A stretch of 64,000 nucleotides of DNA, taken from contig OZ026628.1 in NCBI GenBank assembly GCA_964020975.1, positions 18,077,740 to 18,141,739 on the forward strand. Reading direction: 5' to 3'. The position numbers and the translations under genes are program-made. The DNA is from Hermodice carunculata (Eukaryota; Annelida; Polychaeta; Eunicida; Amphinomidae). This document shows positions 57,606 to 64,000 of this stretch, in pieces (within the stretch, counting starts at the first letter, position 1; every line of letters begins with the position of its first letter). The notes under the pieces are model-generated. The model did not search any database. It was not told the DNA's origin and saw nothing but the letters and a program-made list of their open reading frames with translations.

Positions 57606-58914
57606 AAGGATATAGCCCTACTTTATCATATCAAATTTTACATAGCTTATGTTCATGCGTTCAAATTAGATCATAGCGAGGACTAATAGAGCAGTGGCGA
57701 GGAGCTTTGGTGCTGAAGCATGAAGGACACTGGCCTCATCTTCAAAGATTTGACCACATCATAAAATAATAGTGTATGTGCGTGAAATGCATTCATGAGT
57801 GAATACGTAGAGCAATAGAAAGTCTGGCAAACTTTGATAAATTTGAATAAAATGTATATTCCACAACTGACTGAGCATTTCAGAATTAAAGTATGTAAAA
57901 CACTAAGTGTGAATGAAAAACTTTCTTTTAAACAATTTTCATACAAAATGTATCCCTGGTATCTGTGAGCAATTTCTAGGGTAAATGTACATCTTCCTAG
58001 TGTATTTCTTTGTAAAATACCCACACCCTTGTAGTTGCAGGACATCAGGCAAGACCACTGGGGTGTGACTTGTGTATTCAGTTATTAACAGGTCTATATT
58101 AAACCATTGTTCTTGTATACTCGCACGTGGGTTATTGATCGTGTCCAAGGGATTTGATAATATGATAGAAAAACGAAGTGTTTTTTGACATATGATTAAA
58201 TGTATTTGGACATGTCATTAAATGAGTCGCACCTCTCTTTACTGGGGCGGGGGGGGGGAGGGTAGGGGTGAGGTCGGGACTTTTAACTCGACCTATACTC
58301 GGATGGATAGAAAATGCCAATTTTGTCAAAAGAATAATGTACATGTACCTGGTGATGAAATTCAATTCTTATCAGACTACACCTGGCCTTTTTGTGAACT
58401 GTTAGGAAGATAGATGAAAAACTTTATAAACAAATTGTAAATAATTCAAACTGAGATCAAATAACGGAAATGTTATTAATTATTCAAACAGTAGGCCTAC
58501 CGCTATCAGGGAGACATCACATGACAATGATAAGGCTAACCAGAATTGGTTGGGAGAATGTGGTGCTGAAGAAAATTATACCTGCTGAGGATGGTGGCCA
58601 ATAAATCATTACACAACAGTATATTCCATTCCACTAAAAATTGATGATTTGACATTAAATGTGAAATAATTTAGCTGCCGCGATTAAACGTGAGCAACAA
58701 TGTCAATGCACTAAGCAATATGAATGCAGAACCATTGTAACCACATTATTTCTCGATTTAAATATCATTTTATCTAACGTATTTAAAATTCCATGTATTA
58801 TCACTTAGCCCCCCCCCCCCCCACCACACACACACACACCTTTCCATTCCAGCCCTACCCCGGGGCGAAAATTATGTGAAATAAAATCTTTGAGTCATTG
58901 TGCCTCGTTATTCC

Positions 58915-58960
58915 TATAGATGGCGCCCCCCAAATCCACCTATACCCAGATGGCGCCCAA
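58915..58960 (+). promoter_or_regulatory. Promoter-like block, unit 2
   Basis: AGATGGCGCC at 58918-58927 and 58948-58957. The second sits in CCCAGATGGCGCCC, a better fit to a CTCF core than the unit 1 counterpart. Spacing to the candidate first exon (59206) is similar to unit 1. Confidence 0.4.
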
Positions 58961-59889
58961 ATCCATCGGTGTGAGCTGAGTTCGTATAGCGGAACTCAGC
59001 AGACGTGCAGTCAGTCTTAGAACGTCCTTCATGTGACATAAAGTCTTGGTTTTGCCAGGTTTTTAGCAGCAAGCAATATATATTGTATAAAGCACAGACG
59101 ACAAAAGAGTGCACGCTTGAAAAAATTGTAGCCTCGGTTCTTCAGTGCGCAGAGTAACATTGGACCCGTTTACCGTTTTGAGGTCGGTCAGTGTGCAGGA
59201 CAGAAATGGCGACTTTGTTCATAGACATAGGTGAGACCCGGGTTGCAAGTCAAGTTGACAAGTTTGACAAGTTTGATTGGCGGTCCATTTTCAGTTACAT
59301 ACTGTGGAGCATGAAGGCCCAGTAACTTAGAACAACATAATTTAAAAACATTTAAAATTAGAAGATCAAGGTAATATGGAAAGTGATATAGCATTATATA
59401 GATTATAGGCCTAATCAGATCATGAATGTCGGGTGAATCGAATATTTTATCCCTGATCCAAGCCCGACATACATTGATACAGGCCGATGCAACCACTGCA
59501 CTGGCTAACCATGAGAGTGTTATGTCTATGTTCAGCCTGAGATTTAGGAAATACTCTACTAGCGTTGTGAATATGTTCAACCTGAGATAAGGGATACAGA
59601 TCTAGTATTTCCAGTCACAGACACAGGTTTAACTTGTCTGAATGGCACTGCCGTTGATATGTTGTATGTGATCTACTAACTCCATACTCTCCTATGGCTA
59701 TATAGGGCATTTAGCCTAGCCCTAGCTATTAAGTTTGAATTTTTGGTGACATTTTCAAATTTTACAACTGACGGCAATGCAAAATTGTGACAAAAGGTAA
59801 TGGAAAACTGAAGGTTTAACAGTTACAATGTTGTGAAAGTTCTTGTCTAGCAGTGCTGTGGCCTTCAATTGAATTAAACTAAACTAATG

Positions 59890-60785
59890 AAGGGTCATTC
59901 TGAAAACTTGAGCTGCACACCCCCACCTAAAAAGTAGGGAGTGTCACTTTTTAAGGATGAGCATCTGGTTCAGCGTTATTTTGAGGGTGTTTGTTAAGAT
60001 TCTCTCACAAAACAATCAATATGCATAAATGCTGTCACAAACTGTACATTTTTGGAAAGCTAACAAACCAAACTCAGATGTCTTCTCCCAGTGTCTGTGT
60101 GTATACCACAATCATACTTGGTACAATTGCTGTATAAATATAGAACAACAAACACATGTAGGACAGTGGGGGAAAATGAATCAGTAGTTTGTTAGCCTTT
60201 CAAAAATGTATAGTTTGTGACAGTTAAATGCAAATTGTTATTGATTGTTTTGTGATAGAATCTTTACAAGCACCCTCGATATTGCACACAAAGTCACCTT
60301 GGATCCCCATCATGTTCTCATTTTGATCACCAGGTGATGTTGCATTTTTTGAGGGAGGGGGTGTACAATTTCAAAATCAGTTTGTAAGTGTTAAGGCTAT
60401 ATTTTGCCAAAATGACAGGACAGAATTATGTTAATATATTATTTTCACCGAATTTGTGAAGGAAATGATGATGAAGTAATTGTGCATCCTCTGACAAGTG
60501 GTACATACTTTGTGTTTAATAGAATTCCAACTTTTTTATTCTTTGATGACTAATAATCTGACAATTGTCTTATATTTTAGTGATGGTGGAACAGAAGCGA
60601 TGGTTATTTTTAATCATAAATGAGAAAGCATTAATCAATGGCAATTCCTGTTGTTTTTGTTGATTTTGACCTTGAGTGACCTTGACAGGCCAAAGTTACA
60701 TATCATTATGTCTCTAGATGCTAGATCTTCTCTCTTTTTCATAAAAAAAAAGCTGACTCAGGAATCATGAGAATAGTGTGAGTGA
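59890..60785. other. No gene recognised; unit 2-specific sequence
   Basis: No match in unit 1. A diverged inverted pair (CAAACTGTACATTTTTGGAAAGCTAACA near 60040 and TGTTAGCC-TTCAAAAATGTATAGTTTG near 60190-60225, compared on opposite strands) suggests a foldback element between about 59990 and 60270. Confidence 0.4.
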
Positions 60786-60995
60786 AGATTTGGATATTGT
60801 AAACAATGACAATGGCATTAAAGCAAAATGAGCTTGACATACTTCGAAGCTCCAGGAACACTTCATTCTGTATGCCCAATGTTAGGTGAGTGCACTGGCA
60901 GGACTGGAACAGTACTCTTGTTTATTCTAGTGTAATATAGAAATTGCTAAATATTCACTTTACAGGTAATTAATATTATAAATTTTCTATTACAG

Positions 60996-61536
60996 GTTGA
61001 TAACAACAAGTGTGACAGTTGTTCCGTTGACAAGATTCAGTGAAGTAGAGTATATGCTATGATATGTCACTGATACAGGATATGAGCCCGTGTGCTTCAC
61101 AGACACTGATGTATAAAATAATGCATGTCACATACAAACTTTCTATTGTGCAAAGAAAAAACCCAATGTGACTGGTGAATAGATATAGCAGACATTGGGA
61201 AACAGAGCGAAGATGCAGCATATGAGCCCATCTACTTCACAGCCACTGATATATACAATAATGCATTCATGCAACTATGTTATGTATGTGAATGCTAAAA
61301 CAAATAGTCTGGTTGAAATATGCAAGTATTTGAAAGATTAAAAAGTATCCTTCAAGCTGAAAAAATGGAAAGTGTAGTGAAAGACTGGAGTGTACACTAT
61401 TAGGTGAAAAATAAGAGTTTGATGCACTGACATATAGTGATGCAGAGTGTACGTCGTTAATATGGTATTGATATCCTTGCTGTATACATAACAAGCCCTA
61501 AGAGAAGATGCACCAGCAGTCAACACATGGGGAAAG
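60996..61536 (+). other. 5' leader of zinc-finger gene 2
   Basis: Same layout as 35820-36351: an acceptor (TTCTATTACAG), two blocks containing ATATGAGCCC (near 61079 and 61218), then ATGCACCAGCAGTC. One base is inserted after the ATG that opens gene 1, so the first usable in-frame start is 61537. Confidence 0.4.
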
Positions 61537-63744
61537 ATGGCACTGAGAAGTGGTCAGAAGCGCCACATTCAAACTGCCGCAAAACTAGAGGTTTGTTCTA
61601 CTATTGCACAAAATGTACTAACATTTACTGAAGACAGCACTACCACCATGAAATGTGACAGCCGCGAATAATCATACCAATGTAGAACGTTTGACAAAAT
61701 GTATACATCAAGTGACTCTCTGGAAAGCCACATGAGAACTCACACCAATGAGAAACCATACAAGTGTACAACATGTACAAAAGAATTTTCACATAAAGTT
61801 TACCTGAAAAAGCATATGAACACACACACAGGTGAGAAACCACACCAGTGTACAATATGTGCCAAAGTGTTTGCACTGAAAGAAAACCTGAAAAGACATA
61901 TCAGAACTCACACAGGTGAGAAACCATACAAATGTAAAACATGTGGAGCATTGTTTGCATATATGTCTACTCTGACTAAACACATGAGACCTCGCACAGG
62001 TGAGAAGCAATACCACTGTTCACTGTGTAATGCAACATTTGCTTGTAAAGGTAATCTAGCAACACATACAAGAACTCACACAGGTCAGAAACCATACAGC
62101 TGTTCAACATGTGCAAAAGAGTTTTCACAAAAAATTTACCTGAAAAAGCATATGAGCATTCACACAGGTCAAAAACCATACCAGTGTTCATCTTGTGCCA
62201 AAGTGTTTGCACTGAAACAAACACTGAAAAGGCATTTCAGAACACACACAGGTGAGAAACCATACCAGTGTACACTGTGTGATGGGAGATTTGCTTGGCA
62301 AGGTAATCTAGCAGCACACATGAGAACTCACACAGGAGAGAAATCATACCACTGTAGAACAAGTTGTGACAGTTCTGAAAGTAAATCTACTTTAAAGGTG
62401 CTTGTTGCAAGCAACACAGACAAGAAGCCATACCAATGTTCAGTATGTAGTGCAAAATTTGCAGAAGCAAGGTACTTAAAAAGGCACATGACACTTCACA
62501 CAGGTGAGAAGCCATACATGTGTATGGTATGTGGAGCAAGATTTGCACAAAGAGATTATTTGAAGCAGCACATGAGGACTCACACAGGTGAGAAGCCATT
62601 CCAGTGTGCAACATGTGGTGCAGGATTTTCACAAAGAGGTCATTTAAAGCGACACATGAGAACTCACACAAGTGAGAAGCCATACCAGTGTACAATTTGC
62701 GGTGCAAGATTTGCAGAGGCAGGTTTAAAGAGGCACATGAGAACTCACGCAAATGAGAAGCCATACCGGTGTACAATATGTGGATCAGGATTTATGCAAG
62801 CAAGTTATTTAAAGGAGCATATGAGAACTCACACAGGTGAGAAGCCATACCAGTGTACAAAATGTGATGCAGAGTTTGCACAAACAATTCACTTAAAGCG
62901 GCACATGAAAACTCACACAGGCAAGAAGCCATACCAGTGTACAAGATGTGACCTAAGATTTGTAGAAGCTGGCGATTTAAAGGTACACATGAGAACTCAC
63001 ACAGGTGTGAAGCCATATCAGTGTACAATATGTAGTGCAGGATTTACAAAAGCAAGTTATTTAAAGAAGCACATGAGAACTCACACAGGTGAGAAGTCAG
63101 ACCTCACAACTTGTGTTGCAAGATTTAATCGCGAAAACAAGTTGGCAGAACATGAGTTCAATGCAGATGAGGAACAGAAATCTGAAGAACAAGATACACA
63201 TATGACAACAATGTCAGAGGTGAAGTCTTACGAGTGCACCGTTTGTTGTGAAAAGTTTTCCAACATTGATCTTTTTGATATACACATGATAAGTCACAGA
63301 GATGAGGTGCCATGCAAGTGTATGTCATGTGGTACTGTGTTTGAACTGGCTTATGATACATGTAATATAAACCACACAGGGGAGCAGTCCTACCAGTGCC
63401 CCGTGTGTGGTACAGGGTCTACAGATGCAGAGATTCAGCTTAAGGATGACATGACCAACATAAACAGCAGGAGTATAACAGTGAGTAGTAGAGACAATAG
63501 TACAGATGTGAAACCTCATGTAATTTGTACTCAGTCAGAAGCATCTGATACAAAGTCGGGAGAAGAAACTGTAACAACTGTGAACAATTTGTCCGTATGT
63601 GTGAAATCTGAGGAACAGGATGGGTGTATGACAACTGCCCCAAGTATATGTTTATTAAAGTGTGTCTCTTGTGGTGTGGAGTTTAAGGATATTGACTCTT
63701 TTGATGTACATGTTAGAAGTCATACAAGTGAGATGGTATTATAA
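61537..63744 (+). CDS. Poly-C2H2 zinc-finger protein, gene 2 (damaged N-terminus)
   Basis: Paralogue of gene 1. From ATG 61537 (MALRSGQ) the frame meets a TAA at 61669-61671 where gene 1 has a Lys codon, and the first finger has also lost a zinc Cys (gene 1 CRMCDK, here CRTFDK). The frame then runs uninterrupted to 63744; Met at 61699 gives 681 residues with about fifteen fingers, a degenerate unit after the seventh, and the same tail as gene 1. Two fingers present in gene 1 (its fifteenth and sixteenth) are missing. The long open remainder suggests either recent damage or use of an internal start. Upstream leader and promoter-like block are retained. Confidence 0.75.
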
Positions 63745-64000
63745 GGCACAACATACCATTCAGTGTCTGGAATAAACCAGAGAAGTTGCAGAGGCAAAAA
63801 GCTGTGGAAGTGTCCAGTGTGTGGTTTTCAAATAGTTGAGTTCTGAGAGACTGCTTGACTTGAAGGAGGCATGGAAAGACTTAAATATATACATGAGCAT
63901 GAAAATTAAGCATGAAGATACTGCTGGAAATTTGCAAATCCCTTTATCAGACTGTGAGAAAATGTGAACCACATGTGTTCACATAGTTGAATTATAGGAG

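Larger units (their letters stand above)
57611..63975 (+). repeat. Segmental duplication, unit 2
   Basis: Collinear with 30793-38965 (see unit 1 for block pairs). Unit-specific sequence: 57770-58290 (including a G run at 58250-58258) and 59890-60785. The pair of blocks 30961-31085 and 58295-58410 encodes CQFCQKNN and FLSDYTWPFCELL on the plus strand, reminiscent of the zinc-knuckle end of a LINE, so a LINE scrap was probably already present before the duplication. The unit continues beyond the window end. Confidence 0.85.

Noticed and set aside
61640-63028. Minus-strand frames opposite zinc-finger gene 2
   Set aside because: Antisense shadows of the finger array, as in gene 1.

Overview
The window reads as a stretch of invertebrate animal nuclear DNA: AT-rich, crowded with LINEs, short foldback transposons, microsatellites and minisatellite-cored repeats, with very little host coding sequence. 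The many TAGGCCTA-type words and the AGCTCAGCTGACT-type dispersed repeat suggest a marine invertebrate, perhaps a deuterostome (echinoderm, hemichordate or amphioxus). That is a guess from pattern; no rRNA, tRNA or diagnostic gene is present to fix it.

Host genes. The clear genes are two plus-strand poly-C2H2 zinc-finger genes, at 36352-38733 (793 aa) and 61537-63744. They sit at the 3' ends of two collinear segmental-duplication units, about 30.8-39.0 kb and about 57.6-64.0 kb. Unit 1 looks intact. Unit 2 has lost two fingers and carries an in-frame stop before its first finger. Many of their differences fall at predicted DNA-contact positions. Both units keep a promoter-like block with two AGATGGCGCC motifs. 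A short last exon (22223-22582) and one possible internal exon (minus strand, 4975-5089) are weaker candidates.

Transposable elements. Five LINE copies are recognisable: a nearly whole CR1/Jockey-group element (about 6.2-10.7 kb) with a 997-aa endonuclease/reverse transcriptase; a minus-strand internally deleted relative (12.7-14.15 kb); a decayed Jockey/I-like copy (19.07-21.42 kb); a 3' fragment (39.8-40.5 kb); and an RTE-like minus-strand element (40.54-44.3 kb) with one frameshift and one stop. A minus-strand pseudogene-like ORF set (54.56-56.17 kb) encodes an RNase H-like transposase-type protein I cannot place. Several foldback or MITE elements have clear terminal inverted repeats, and three have plausible target duplications. 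I saw no LTR or virus-like element.

Hairpin-capped repeats. Much of 0-3.5, 11-13, 22.7-25.2, 25.7-26.3, 28.6-29.3 and 45.4-51.6 kb consists of dispersed elements with a perfect palindrome at the 5' end, a core of tandem monomers of about 145 bp (family B: a 510-bp higher-order unit of three related modules), and a 3' hairpin followed by CTTGTTT. The 3' hairpin stems differ between copies yet still pair. Family B monomers carry a near-perfect CTCF-type motif, and other cores carry nuclear-receptor half-sites. These repeats are the most interesting part of the window.
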